Assembly: GCA_911728435.2 (NCBI GenBank)
Contig: OU452210.1
Span: 12,400,001 to 12,464,000 of the forward strand
Length of the DNA: 64,000 nucleotides
DNA from: Apoderus coryli
Lineage: Eukaryota; Arthropoda; Insecta; Coleoptera; Attelabidae
Direction: 5' to 3'
A program made the translations under genes and the position numbers. Under the pieces are notes generated by a model, which saw only the letters and a list, made by a program, of their open reading frames with translations, did not search any database and was not told the DNA's origin. Each line of letters begins with the position of its first letter. Position 1 is the first letter of the stretch. Of this stretch, positions 26,955 through 38,394 are shown piece by piece.

Positions 26955-27178
26955 ATACAGGGGTGGGCTGAAAGTGGGCACGGTTAACCGTTTGGCAATG
27001 CACTAACCTCTCCACAAACGGGCGTTGTACGTTGTCTATGATGTCGCGAACAATCAATTGCATCTCGTTTTGAATGCATTGCCTTATTTCATCTAAATTC
27101 TGTGGCCTATTTAGGTAAACACGATTTTTGAGATATCTCTATAGAAAAAAGTTTAAGTGGCTCAACTTGAGCCACCTC
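26955..27178 (-). mobile_element. DUF4817-type (IS630/Tc-like) transposase, C-terminal relic with element end
   Basis: The minus strand reads FFL, stop, RYLKNRVYLNRPQNLDEIR and continues QCIQNEMQLIVRDIIDN then PFVERLVHCQTVNRAHFQ. This matches the C-terminal pattern DFFLWGYLKxRVYxxxPxxLxxLKxxIxxE...RxxxCxxxxGxHF of the insect transposase family often labelled Tc3-like or DUF4817. The Trp of FFLWG is a stop, so the copy is dead. The frame runs to TATACAGGGGTGGGCTGAAAG at about 26954-26974, which looks like the element terminus. Confidence 0.65.
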
Positions 27179-28393
27179 GCTATGTGGCTAAACCATGTCT
27201 ATGATATGAGTGTGTCAGTTGTAGTTTTACCCTTACATCATGTAACTTTTTAATTTAATTAAGTTGGTGCTAAAACAACAAATTGCAGATCAAAAGTATC
27301 AATCTTCAATAAATTGAAAACAGATAAATATTGACAAAGATACAGACAGATACAACTTGGCCTGCCTATACCAAAAGTTCCTGACAATATAAATAATAAC
27401 AGTCTGTTTCCTTAAAATGATATCTACTTATGTTCAATATAAATGTTTAACTAACAAAAGGTTTTTATCAATAGAATATAAATTGGTTAATTTATTATAT
27501 TTATGGCATATAACGTTACTTAAGTAACATTTGCATATAAATATAGCAGAAAATAATTAGCGTCTAAACAAAGATATGAATGGTTATTTTAATACTTACT
27601 TTGTCTCACGGATTAATAATAATGCTTTTTAAATGTATTCACATTTGATAAGGAAAATCTTAAAGTAAAAATTAAGCTTTCCAAATGACATTGATCTCGA
27701 AAATTTAACCAAGTGCTTTACAAGGTTCTTTTTAAGCAATTTTAATTTTCAAGTAATTACGTACAACATTCCACGAGCACATAGTTGAATGTTGTGCTGC
27801 ATATAAAATTCAAAGGATATTCATTTCTTTTTATATATGTAGAAAAAACTAAACATGTTCTAATATACAGAGAAAAATGTGTCAAGGAAGGAATGACCGA
27901 AAATATACCTAAGTGCCCTAGTTGCACCCATTTTACTTCTCCAGCTGTTACAAATTAGTTTTAGAAAATTTACCACTAAAATATATAGCTCATATCGAGG
28001 TCAATATAAGGCACATTCATATTTAACCTGGAATATTGCTGTTTTTCGATCACATATCCACAGAACGAATCAGCAGTTAAGAGCTTGGAAGGAAGGTGAA
28101 GGCATGTGCGATTTGATACTAATCGAATGCACTATAATTGATCTTTCGTTAAATCAAGCATTGAAAACGTTTTTCGATTAATCGTATCGTTGGTGTTCTA
28201 TATAACTTGCTATAAAGGCAGAGTCCTTGTGCGTGGAAAATTATAAAATATATCTAACAAACTCTGATATTTTCACAACAAAATCGTACTAATATAAAAA
28301 TATACGACTTTTAATTTTGCGACAATAAGTTTTGGATTGGTAAGCGGTCTTACCGGACTTTAATATCGTCATTTTTTGTCACCATCCCTGCAG
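27179..28393. other. AT-rich spacer
   Basis: No open frame or repeat that I can support. Confidence 0.5.
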
Positions 28394-28668
28394 TATTTTG
28401 TACAGTCAACCCCTTAACCACCCAACCACCCCAACTTGGAATTCGAGTTAGATTTTGAACATTTAATCAATTAAAATCTTAAACTGTTTTAAGCAATGCA
28501 AAACTTACTCTGATGTTTTGCATCTTTTAAGTAAACCAAATGGTTAAAAATATGGTTTGCTGTACAAATCTTTAAGCATAGTGTTCCATAGTTAAAAAAG
28601 TTATCCTTTCAATTTGAAAAAGAAAAGTTGGGGAGGCTGGGGCGCTAAGGGGTTGACGGTACAAAATA
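28394..28668. mobile_element. Non-autonomous DNA element with about 45-bp terminal inverted repeats
   Basis: TATTTTGTACAGTCAACCCC at the left end (28394 onward) recurs inverted at the right end as TATTTTGTACCGTCAACCCC (reading down from 28668). The similarity continues through CTTARC, a C-rich run and CCAACTT for about 45 bp in total. The 185-bp core is AT-rich with no coding frame. Homology extends to GCA outside both arms. The C-rich arms stand out sharply from the background. The superfamily cannot be assigned from the ends alone, and no convincing target duplication is visible. Confidence 0.75.
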
Positions 28669-29277
28669 ATGCTCAACCAAAAAAGGCGCTTGATTTAGAA
28701 CCATAAAACATATGAATAACCCTGTATAATTGGGTATAATTAATATTAATATCATAATTAAAAATGGTTAAACCATTGCCGTATTGCAAATTACGCATGC
28801 TCGTTACAACATTATATTTAGGAAAATCCTAGCAACTTGTGTTGTCTGCACTAAGGTAAATGAAAGATTTTATCACATCTTGAGGTGTCACCAACTACCT
28901 TTGAGAGATAGATAGCAAACATAAGTTAAACATGCATGCATAATGTACACTTCAAGATTAGAATCTGAAAGGCGAGATTCGTGTCATAGTGTAATGTGTA
29001 ACATAATCAAAGAGAGAAGTTTAAGACGCATTTTGACGAATATTAGCCATAAAAGAATGCTTAGTTATGCGATATATAGTTGTATAAATATGAAGATTTC
29101 TTTCTACAATAATTTTGGTTCAAATATTGCGTTTTTAATTCGCAAAAAATTTGTTTAAATGCAAATCTATATTTGTACATGATTACTAAACGATATAATT
29201 TGTAGTTACTCAACCTTCTACTCAATCATGCTACAACAATTTAAATAGTTGTTAATAATGATAATAATTAATTTCAG
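28669..29277. other. Spacer upstream of the terminal exon
   Basis: 28765-28912 is open without an ATG (RKILATCVVCTKVNERFYHI) and ends in TAG; it has an acceptor-like TATATTTAG and a donor-like AAGGTAAATG but no recognised domain. Frame 28943-29158 looks fortuitous. Confidence 0.35.
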
Positions 29278-29428
29278 CCCTAATCTGACCTCTCTGGTGC
29301 ACTTGAAAGAAAATATCCTTACGGAACTCTCAGATCTTACTGCCGAGCAAAATTTCGTTGGTCGTTTCAATGAGTACCATAAGTGTGCTGGATTGACATT
29401 ATTTTTAAAAAATAAATTCCAAAACTGA
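29278..29428 (+). CDS. Terminal coding exon of an unidentified gene (49 codons)
   Basis: The exon follows a clean acceptor (ATTAATTTCAG at 29267-29277) and reads, with one leading base borrowed from an upstream exon, 49 codons from 29279 to a TGA at 29426-29428. It begins PNLTSLVHLKENILTELSDL and continues through FVGRFNEYHKCAG to LKNKFQN. Composition is mixed and amphipathic (Leu, Glu, Asn, Lys) with codons such as CTG, GTG, TGC and GCC, unlike the AT-driven chance frames nearby. The stop is followed within 11 bp by overlapping AATAAA signals. This combination of acceptor, open frame, stop and poly(A) signal is what a last exon looks like. I could not place an upstream exon; the intron may be long or extend past the window. 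I do not recognise the protein. It could also be the tail of an intron-bearing transposon gene. Confidence 0.5.
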
Positions 29429-29438
29429 ATTTTTTAAT

Positions 29439-29448
29439 AATAAATAAA
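29439..29448 (+). promoter_or_regulatory. Overlapping poly(A) signals AATAAATAAA
   Basis: Two overlapping AATAAA hexamers lie 11 bp after the TGA of the terminal exon at 29278-29428, followed by GATTTTGGTCG. The short 3' untranslated region this implies is common for insect genes. Confidence 0.5.
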
Positions 29449-29599
29449 GATTTTGGTCGATAGACAAACAACTTCTTTTTTATTTTGATACATCAAACAT
29501 AAAACAAAAACGTGTTAGAATAATAGCATTACAAGCACAATTACACTGTTCCATTTCTCGTTTATTTTATTAAACTGACTACAACTTTGCCAGTTTTTT

Positions 29600-29825
29600 T
29601 AGATTCTTCTTGCCAATACTGAGCATACAAATGTCAAATACTTTTTTGGATTTTTTCCTTCAAATATAAAGTCTGCCCGCGCTTGTGCATTAGTCCCAAA
29701 ATTCGCCTGCTTTACCTTATTAGATCCAACAAACTAAGGAACATATGATCATTTTTGTTGACTTATTCTTCCATCAGTTCTTTTACCATCTCGTAAAAGG
29801 ATTGCTTCACAGAATCTACTGTCGT
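29600..29825 (-). pseudogene. Unassigned degraded coding sequence
   Basis: The minus strand shows coding-like pieces in shifting frames: VKQANFGTNAQARADF followed by IFEGKNPKKYLTFVCSVLAR (about 29600-29715), and VDSVKQSFYEMVKELMEE (about 29762-29822). Residue composition and GC-richer codons suggest former protein-coding sequence, and Lys-rich text continues to about 29900. It lies tail to tail with the terminal exon at 29278-29428. I do not recognise the family. The plus frame 29745-29984 is its antisense shadow. Confidence 0.3.
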
Positions 29826-30439
29826 CGCTTTTCTGCTGTTTTTTTTTTGTCTAATTACTTCTTAGGTTGCTGCGCTTCTTGTTTCTTTGCGTTTTTATTT
29901 ATTATTGTTATGCTGTTCTCTAATAAATTTTTCCGCTATTTTTTATTACCTGCTTTATATGATGAAGACAACACCTGTCCCTAAATAAAGGTTTAGTGTG
30001 ACGGCACTGTTTAAAGCAAAATTGTTATTGTATTAAGCAGCAGTAGTGTAGTATGTGTGGTTTGTATGGTTATGTGTATTTGACGATAAGTTAATGACCT
30101 ATGAGAGGTAAACACAGTTTCAAATTCTTGGGACGGTAGTGAAATAGCCATTATTATCTTATGAAATTGAATAATGGTCATTCTCCTACTTAGTAACAAA
30201 TATAACAAGAATTTTGTTGGTTTAGGAGGCTTAAAGCAGACAATGAACATTATGCATATACTTTATACATATATTCAATTCAAATCAATTTTATCGTATA
30301 TCTATATGGTTAAGTGTCATGAAATTTATTTCGAAAATATGCAAAAGCAAACTCAGGACCGGTTCTGAAATAAACGCATCAACAAACAATGTCTAATAAC
30401 AATAATTGTTATGCTACTTATACTTAATTTTAACCCATA
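29826..30439. other. Spacer
   Basis: Frames 30011-30250 (minus) and 30174-30368 (plus) overlap on opposite strands. No recognised feature. Confidence 0.45.
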
Positions 30440-31065
30440 ACAGTGACTCTCAACCCTGAAATTTTAAATGCAAAAAGGTGTCAAATGATACTATCACCTT
30501 TACGAGGGTGAAAGTATCTTTACAACCACAGTTTATGAGCCGAATAATTGTTAAAAATGTCCACCAGCAATCTTGACAAACACATTTATCACACAATTAT
30601 TAAAGGCGAAATTTAATAATTCGAGATCAGTTCAAAATAATCAAGGAACATTGAGAATCGTGTTACAAACGAAGAACAGAAATGGATGTTGTGGGTGGTA
30701 AAATTCATAGTACAATCAGGTTTTTCACGTTCAACCATCAACCCTACAAGATCCATCTGATTCAGAAGTTAAACGAAAACGTTCCGCTAATTTCTAGGGT
30801 AAATAGAATATTAAAAAATTTCGTTAATTTGGTTAATAAACATGTGTCCGAAAATGCCTCCTTAAGAAGATGCAGCCCTGTAAAAGAAGGTCCTAAAAAT
30901 CGTTTTTGTTTTTTGACTAAAGTAACGTAGCTGAAAATACTAAAACTTCGTTAAAAACCTCCCATTTTTAACAGGGGGTTGCAACTTGAAACAAACATTC
31001 GAATCAAATACGTAGGCTACAAAATTGCCTGATTCGTTGCTTTATGGACATTCTGTATATACTAT
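30440..31065 (+). mobile_element. DUF4817-type transposase relic, N-terminal part with flanks
   Basis: The open frame 30682-30930 contains TIRFFTFNHQPYKIHLIQKL then NENVPLISRVNRILKNF. This resembles the helix-turn-helix end of DUF4817-type transposases (xxPYKxxLVQELxExDxxxRxxFCxxM). The catalytic region is missing. Upstream, 30440-30560 has the GTGTCAAATGATACTATC-type leader seen in such elements, and downstream the copy ends near GGACATTCTGTATATA (about 31046), like the element termini elsewhere in this window. Boundaries are soft. Confidence 0.45.
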
Positions 31066-31752
31066 TAAAAACAAAATCGTATCACTGAACACACTATTTT
31101 ATTAAACCAATCAAATGAAATGTATTATTCTGCACGTTATATATTTTGCAAAATAGTTCTTATCTCAGCACGAAATAATAACCTTTTTACGGCTTCTTAG
31201 AGGCAGTGTAAAATATATTTTATTTATTACAGTTTTAAATTACCTAAATAATAATTCCGTTTAATAATCGTTCTGCCGGGATTTATTTTCTGCAACACTT
31301 TGCGAATTTTTCTATTAAAAAATGCTGCTGGTGTGACAATAGCCGGCAAATTTGGCTTTGAATACGGTCCCGAACAAACACAGACATTTTTGTTCCCCCG
31401 AACAATAAATATGTCACGTAGACTTCAGCCAGTATTAAATTAATATATTATCACCATTTCTATACATTAGGCACATATTGGTGACCATTCAAACACATCC
31501 TATAGGTCATTTTGTAAATAATGCTTTTGGAGCAATGGGTAATAGGTGAGACCACTTATGCCAATTTTGGAGAATGCGGTTTATATTTATTTTAATTGTT
31601 AGCTAGATTCAATTTAGGATTAAATTTAAATTATTAATTATTGTATGGGGATAATTGAATTAAATTAGGCAGTAAAGTGTTTGCCTATTATGATTTTAGC
31701 TCTCAATGAAACTAAATTCATAATGCTTTAAGAACTATAATTGATGTATAAT

Positions 31753-31781
31753 ACTGATGATGGCTGGGCCTGCGGCCAAAA
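31753..31781 (+). repeat. CTGATGATGG...GGCCAAAAC retroelement-end motif
   Basis: CTGATGATGGCTGGGCCTGC followed by GGCCAAAAC contains a small hairpin (GGCTGGGCCTGCGGCC) between CTGATGATG and an AAAAC end. The layout CTGATGATG-stem-GAAAC recurs at four places in this window and is known at the ends of several insect retroelements, Penelope-like elements included. Confidence 0.35.
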
Positions 31782-31967
31782 CATGATTTAGTTTGCACGC
31801 GATTGATGTATTTTGCTCACTTAACAATAAACTTATTAAGAAGTGGTATAAGTAAAACTAACAAAACCAATTTATTTCGATGCGGTAGGTGCAAATAATA
31901 TTAATTATTGTGAAATAAATAACAATATTGTTGTTTATAGTTTTCTTAGAAAGCAAGAGTCATTGCT

Positions 31968-31986
31968 TAATAATAATAATAATAAC
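31968..31986. repeat. (TAA)n microsatellite
   Basis: About six TAA units in an AT-rich spacer. Confidence 0.8.
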
Positions 31987-33888
31987 AGTAAGCACTTGAA
32001 CTTAAATCCTTGACTTTAAGTGTAGGTAATATTACCTTTTATCCGTTTATAGTATTTATTTATATGTATTTAAGTATATATACAGGTTGCGATAGATTGT
32101 GTACAACTGTGATTAATCATACAATAAAAGTTCATGACATAACATTTTGAGTAAAGTAAAGATGTTACATTTGTGTGAAACGCTTTTATTGAAGAAATCA
32201 CATTTAAGTATTTAATTATTTTATATTTAAATACTGTAAGTGGTGTTAAACTAATTAAGCATGTTGTAATTGGATTGTTTATTTTCACTGGGAGTTTTAT
32301 TTACATCATTTTTCTTTAAATTTGCGTTTCAACCCGATTAAAATAAAACTCCAGGTGAATTAATTTTATGTTGTTCCCGCTTGTTAAAAATAACAACATT
32401 TTTATGTTGTGAGGGGCAAGTAGATCAATCAAATTCAAAGGGGTGTTTAGAACATTTAAAAAAATAATTATAATGACATTTGCTTGTCAATACAAAAACA
32501 AATAAAAACATATACTTTATGAATTTAAGTTGGTTTAGAAATTGTACCATAACTTTATGTTTTTACTTGTTCAGTTTTACTGAGTATTTGTTTTAATGTA
32601 GTATTATGCTTTGTGATTGTTAAAGGTTTCTGTAATTATTCCTTTTGTTCCTTTTATTTTATTATGGTTTTTTCATGTGCTTTTTTTTTAATTGAATACA
32701 TTTTTATAGTGAGTGGAGATTATCTTGTATTCATTTATTTTGTTTTTGTCTTTGAGGGTAATGATGGAGAGAATCTCCAAAACATGCCACGTTAAAAAAA
32801 AAGGTTTTGGCAATCAGACAAGTGCTAAAAGCTGTCGATTGTATATAAATTGTCTTACAATCCCATCATATTAAAGAGCAATATAATAAAATACGTAACT
32901 TACGACAGTTGATTAAAAATTAAGATGAAATATTTTTATAAATTCTAAAAATCATATTACTATATCACAAATAAATGTTTCTTAATTGTATTTGAGGAAG
33001 ACATGTTTCTATCATCATAGCAAGTTAATTTGTGAATCATCTGACAAATGTGATACTTAATAAAATCAAAATATAGGACACATCCTACAACCTATTAAAA
33101 GTTGCCTAATGTTTTATTAAATTATCTTATACAACATTAAAAGCTGATTAATTTCAAAAAATTATTATTTTGTATGCATGAAGTGTGGATTGACATGCAC
33201 CATACATAACAAAAACAACCAAGCACGCTGCGAGTTCATTTTAGGTGATTGACTAAACCATTTAGAAAAAAAAGTAAACAAAGAGCCTTTAAAGTCGAAA
33301 AACCAACATAAACATTCCTGTATCCCCATCTCACTATTGGAACGAACACATTTTCTATTATTTCCATGACATTTCACTTCAAGAGATTCGACTCTCCGAG
33401 ACACGGGGTTGCATGAAATAAAAAACTACCGGATGATAAACAAGATATGTGGATGTCCATAATGGATTTAAATTCACACGAATTTCAATTTTATGGCAAA
33501 CACATATCAAATGAAAAGTAAATTTGATGATAAGTGTAAAGACAAAAATATTAACTTTAAGGGGTTTTGATTCACACAAAGTTAGTTGAAATTTTTTCAT
33601 TAAATTCAGGACAACCTTTATATATGTTATTAGTTTAGTTTGAACAATAAAGAACAATGGCAGATCCCAGTGACGTAGACGTATATGTGAATACTTTTCT
33701 ATAAGTAAACATCTCAGAGATGAACACTACCGTGGACGGTTGGTTTACCTCTTAAGGACATAAACCATCGTAAAATCAGTGTTAATATTTTTTTGAACGT
33801 TAGTCTTACCAATCAGTCTATTTACAATTAGTTTTGATCACAGAATAATAATTTAAAACATGAACAACGTTTACTAATTTCTGTTCTC

Positions 33889-34025
33889 TTATGGTTAGGG
33901 TAACAATATCATATTGTAGAGATAACGTAACTATCTGGTTAGGATATCAATATTATAATGTTATGTTAACTAAGACAATCTGGTTAGAGTGACAATGCGA
34001 TGATGTGGTCATTGGAACAATACAG
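33889..34025. repeat. Decayed minisatellite, about 46-bp unit, three copies
   Basis: Units beginning ATGGTTAGGGTAACAATATC (33892), CTGGTTAGGATATCAATATT (about 33936) and CTGGTTAGAGTGACAATGCG (about 33981) repeat at about 45-48 bp with strong divergence. A further CTGGTTGACTAAC occurs near 34086. The GGTTAGG core resembles insect telomeric TTAGG, but it is not tandem at 5 bp. Confidence 0.5.
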
Positions 34026-36563
34026 AAATGGCTATCAACACAATTTGCATAACAATATACAAATAGGTCATAATGACAAAACATCTGGTTGACTAACTTG
34101 AATTCTGGTTAAAATTCTCGTTACAAGACCAATAATTTCTTTCCATGTAGTCTTTAAAACAATTGGGAAAGGTATTTATGGGAAATTAAAATTACTCTCA
34201 TCTTACCGAGTGACTTTAGATTTATTAGTATAGTGGAAAATAAATTTAATTTTCCAAAAAGTAAGGTATTAATAAGGGAATTAGACTTATTGACGGTTGA
34301 CCCATCAGATAAGCATGACTTTCAAAGAAAACCTGTCCAATAAACTCAAACTGAACCAGTGTAAGAACAAGTTGTTTTATGTTTAATTGTATATGAATTC
34401 TAATACCAGTTTTACGTCGTCTACAATGAGAATTTTGTACTAAATGGTATTTGTCATAATAAATAATATTAACAAGATTTTGTTCACCTATTTAGCCGTC
34501 GTCTGTTGGATACGTCCCTGTTGTAGCATTTCATTAAAAATGTTGATATATGTATCAATTATTAACAACGCAATTTATATCCATTTAAATACTTAAAACA
34601 TACTCTGAATTGAAATAACGATGTATGCAAATTAGTCGCTAAAATTTTTAAAATGTCTGTAGGTTTTTAATTATAATTGTTAACGAATTTTTAAAATTCT
34701 ATATACCTAGTAAAACATGGAATTAGCTCGCAAAAATGTTTTACATTACCGTATATACTTAATGTGGTTTAACATCCCCGAGAAATTATTGTCGCTGATG
34801 AAAATTAGATTTAATATTTCATTACTTCGAGATAAATTTACTCGTGTTGCACAATTGTATTTTTAAAACTATTATATTAGAAATATTAACAGTTGTTGTT
34901 CATAGTATTTGTGTTTTAATATACTTACTTCAAAGAAAGGACAGAGTTTAGTTTTGTTTCATGATATGACTTTAATATTTCATTGAGAATTTTACTCCAA
35001 AAAAACGTCGTGTTTTTTATGTATAAGAAAGTTCTTTCTTATACATAAAAAACAATAAAACTTTAAAAATTGTCAAAATTTGGAGTTTTTAGCTATCTAA
35101 AAAATTGTTTAAACGCAGTAAGAATTTTTCTAACATTTTTGCAATACAAAATTAATAAATTATTGAAAAATCAATCGGGCATTTCTATCTAGTTAGAACA
35201 ACATGAAGTTTAATTCGATAATAATACTCTATTGACAAAAAATGTAATTTTATTCATTAATAAAATTTTAATAAATTACCACTGATTCAAAATAATGTAA
35301 TAACATAAACATTCCTCAATAGATTTGTATGAGACAAACTGACATAGGCGTAGGACCTTCTCTCCGCCATATGATGGACCTACACAAACTTTAATCTGCT
35401 TCCGACATATTTTCTGCAGTTGTGTATCCAATTTTTTTTAATTTGAAAATAAATTATATTTTTGGAGTAGCTAATTATTTCCATTTGTATTTTTAATTGA
35501 TATGTCAAAATTAACAAGATTGTATAAAATGTTCGATTTCTCAGTCCTTTCTTAATGTTCCCAATATAAAAATATTTTTTTACAATTCAAGTCCGTATTG
35601 TGACCTTTTCATCTGACACGACATAGGTACTTACTACATTTTTACCTATATAATTTTTTATTATTAATTAAAAATAATTTATTTACAACATACCTACCTA
35701 CTTAGCAAATATGAAGCATCGGGATAATACAAGAAGGAGGTATAAGATAATGTATTGTGCAAAATATTTCGCCCCGTAGTGCCAAAAATCTGGCTACGCT
35801 ATTGGACCGTGACAAAATATATCCAAAAAAATACAAACCATAACAGTTACAATAATGTTGTTGCCACCGATTTATGTAATAAAATTAGATAAATAATATA
35901 GTAGATTAATAATATTAAAGGAATTGCAAGTAAATTAACTTTTGTTGTTTTTTAAATAACTACTAGAATTATTTGTGGTGGGTCTGTAAATAACAAATAA
36001 TGTGAAAGAGCTCTAAAAGAAATTGTAATCGGCAATGTTTTTGTTACGAAACTAATTATAGATAACTTTAATATATGAATATTGAAAAATCATAAATAAC
36101 TTGCCTTGAATTACAAATAAATCCTTGAACTTAAACCAATTGTTTAAACAATGAATCATAATTCTAATTATCAATTTTATTGATACTTTTAAACTTTAAG
36201 TAAGAGGAAAGTTGTATATCTATATAAAACATTACATCAATACTTTTCAACTTTCAAAGTTGTAAACTTTCGTTTTCCTTATAAACCAATGAACTTGAGC
36301 CTCACTAACTATGTAAAATTTAATTAAATAGGTAGGTAGCTAAAACACAAATTATAAAAAATCAACAGAAGTAAAAATTGGCGCGAAAGATTGGTTAATA
36401 ATTTTAGAAAAACTTACCTTTAAAATAATAAAATCCATGTAGACTCAATATAATAAATATTCTCTTCAATCTGCAGTCAGTTTTATGCAATGATATAAAT
36501 AATAATTGTTTTCATACACATTGAAACACTAATAAAACACTGAGCGCATTGTATGTTGTTTTG
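34026..36563. other. AT-rich spacer
   Basis: Besides the hairpin at 35011-35054, 35353-35387 has GTAGGACC...GGACCTAC as a short imperfect inverted repeat in a GC-richer patch. No genes are seen. Confidence 0.45.
35011..35054. repeat. Perfect 44-bp hairpin, 21-bp arms with 2-nt loop
   Basis: Bases 35011-35031 are exactly complementary in reverse to 35034-35054, separated only by TT. The arm is T/A-rich (core TTTATGTATAAGAAAG). There is no mismatch in 21 pairs, which implies a recent origin or selection in otherwise decayed DNA. The loop is too short for a microRNA precursor. Confidence 0.9.
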
Positions 36564-36600
36564 TATACTAAAAGCGCGTGTTGTAGAGTTCAGTGCACTA
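36564..36600 (+). promoter_or_regulatory. Candidate TATA plus initiator core promoter
   Basis: TATACTAAAA starts at 36564 and an arthropod initiator TTCAGTG has its A at 36592, which puts the TATA at -28, the correct spacing. The sequence downstream (36592-36790) is clearly GC-richer than the flanks, as a 5' untranslated exon would be. The first downstream ATG (about 36679) opens only a 14-codon frame. The 80-codon frame 36553-36795 starts upstream of the predicted start site and would not be translated from it. Confidence 0.35.
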
Positions 36601-37675
36601 GCCGTTGCGCTTGCTGCTTTCTACCTAGAGATCACTTCGAAGACTGAATCTAAAACCCTCCATAGGCTTGTGCCTGAGAATGACAAGCCGAACCAAAGGT
36701 TTAGGGGTTCGTGCTCATGCCTAACACACACTCTCAAGTGTTGTGTATCATTATCACACGACACTCATTGTTCCGTGTTCAAATTTGAAATTTAATTTTT
36801 GAAGAGTTATTGAAAAATACATTTGTGGCAAGCCAATATAAATATGTGAGAATCATATTACATACATATATAACATTATAATAATAAATTATTTACAATA
36901 AATATATTATTAGAAACTTTTTAACAGGAGTTTACACAAAAATTAGCGTCATAAAGTTATGTCCAGTGAAGATGAGTTTCAGTATCAATATTAAATTTTA
37001 TTTTTAGTTCTCCATAGTAGGTTTCATGATTTATTTATTTTTTTATATAAAAATGTAAAATTATTGGGTGTAAAAGTAATATTTCTTTGTGACCTTTTTG
37101 TCATTTACCTGTCTCGTATAAGACTCCGAAAAAAAATTCATGAAACTAATAGAGATTTTTCGGTTAAATAAAAATAGGGTATATACAACACGTTTTAAGT
37201 TTCTCTTGATATTTGGGCACAAAAAAAAAAGACACCTAATTTCTCTCCATGGTTTTTTAACATGATAATTTTTGTTTTCTCTTCTCATACTTACCATTAT
37301 TGATGATGCCACTTGGAGTCCCAAAGGATATATTTATTAAAATTAAATTAAGTATTTACACGTTCTAATAGTTAGAATTATCTATTCCATTCGTAGATAA
37401 TAATATAGATTCGTAGATAAAGGCGTTGTTGCTTCCTTGAAATTAAAGCTATCCCTATAGGTATTCTATATGCAATTGTAGGTATATTTCAACTCTATCT
37501 ACTCTATAGTATACCTATAGAGTCATAGATAACACAATTAAATAGTATAGGGGTTTGAATGGAACTCACAGGGTTAAATATGCATAATATTGGTTTGATT
37601 TGCATTATAATTTGTTTCCAAAATTGGTGTTATATGTTGGGTTCAAATAATAGATCTAGTTATTATTCTAGTTAT
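36601..37675. other. Sequence downstream of the candidate promoter
   Basis: 36592-36790 is GC-richer, then AT-rich. ATTCGTAGATAA occurs twice, 20 bp apart, near 37389-37420. No coding frame with recognised content; minus frame 37061-37324 looks fortuitous. Confidence 0.4.
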
Positions 37676-37850
37676 GTTAAGGCTGGTTTAGCCAACGATT
37701 AAGCATAAGAATATGATTAGTGTATAGTTATAGTCTCAAGCACAACTAGTTAAAATACATTATATCAAATGGTTTCGTTTATACAACGTTTAGTTAACAA
37801 GTCGTTATGATTTGTAATTGTCATAATTTTCAATGTTGTAGTAAGAATAG

Positions 37851-38082
37851 CGACAGCCTCGGCTATAGTCGTCGGCATTCGGAAACATGTTATTGCGAGA
37901 AAATTCAAACTATTGACATAATCGCATATTATATATATGATAATTGAAATTTCATTAACTTTATGATATAAAATTATGAAAATATTATTATTATATCTCT
38001 GCTATCAACAAAATTATGTCGTAGTTTGAATTTCCCGCAATGACGTTTCCGAACGTCGACGACTACGGCCGAGGTTTAGTGA
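37851..38082. repeat. Palindromic element nested inside the Harbinger-like element
   Basis: The left arm (37851-37925: GCCTCGGCTATAGTCGTCGG, then CATTCGGAAACATG and AAATTCAAACTA) pairs with the right arm (about 38005-38082: GCCGAGG, CGTCGACGACTACGG, TTTGAATTT in reverse complement). Arms of about 70 bp with roughly 80% identity flank an AT-rich centre of about 80 bp. It lies asymmetrically near the left end, which suggests a separate foldback/MITE insertion. Confidence 0.65.
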
Positions 38083-38394
38083 CAAAAACACTTTTTTGTG
38101 AAAGTTCAATTATTTCAACTTTTATGGATTATGCATTACGACAAATGACAATGTAATGTGCGCAGGTCCGCAAGCGAGCTTAAAAAACCAATATAACCTA
38201 TAAAAAAATATAAACAGCTTGAATGTAGATTATTCAACATATTCATGGACGTTCCGATTCCTTTCACCATCAGTTTTCATCCATACATTCCTGTGCCCCC
38301 CTAGTTACTTCATCAAAAAAAGAAAAATAAACATTATTTTTCTGAGGTTCAGGCCATATAATTGAAGAAGAGGAACTAGGTATGAAATAGTAAA

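Larger units (their letters stand above)
31066..33888. other. AT-rich spacer
   Basis: Apart from the motif at 31753 and the TAA run, nothing is recognised. ATGGCAGATCCCAGTGACGT at about 33658 opens only 16 codons (MADPSDVDVYVNTFL) in good start context. Minus frames 33165-33404 and 33379-33657 are unassigned. Confidence 0.4.

Noticed and set aside
33658..33705. MADPSDVDVYVNTFL frame in a good start context
   Set aside because: Only 16 codons before TAA and no donor before the stop.
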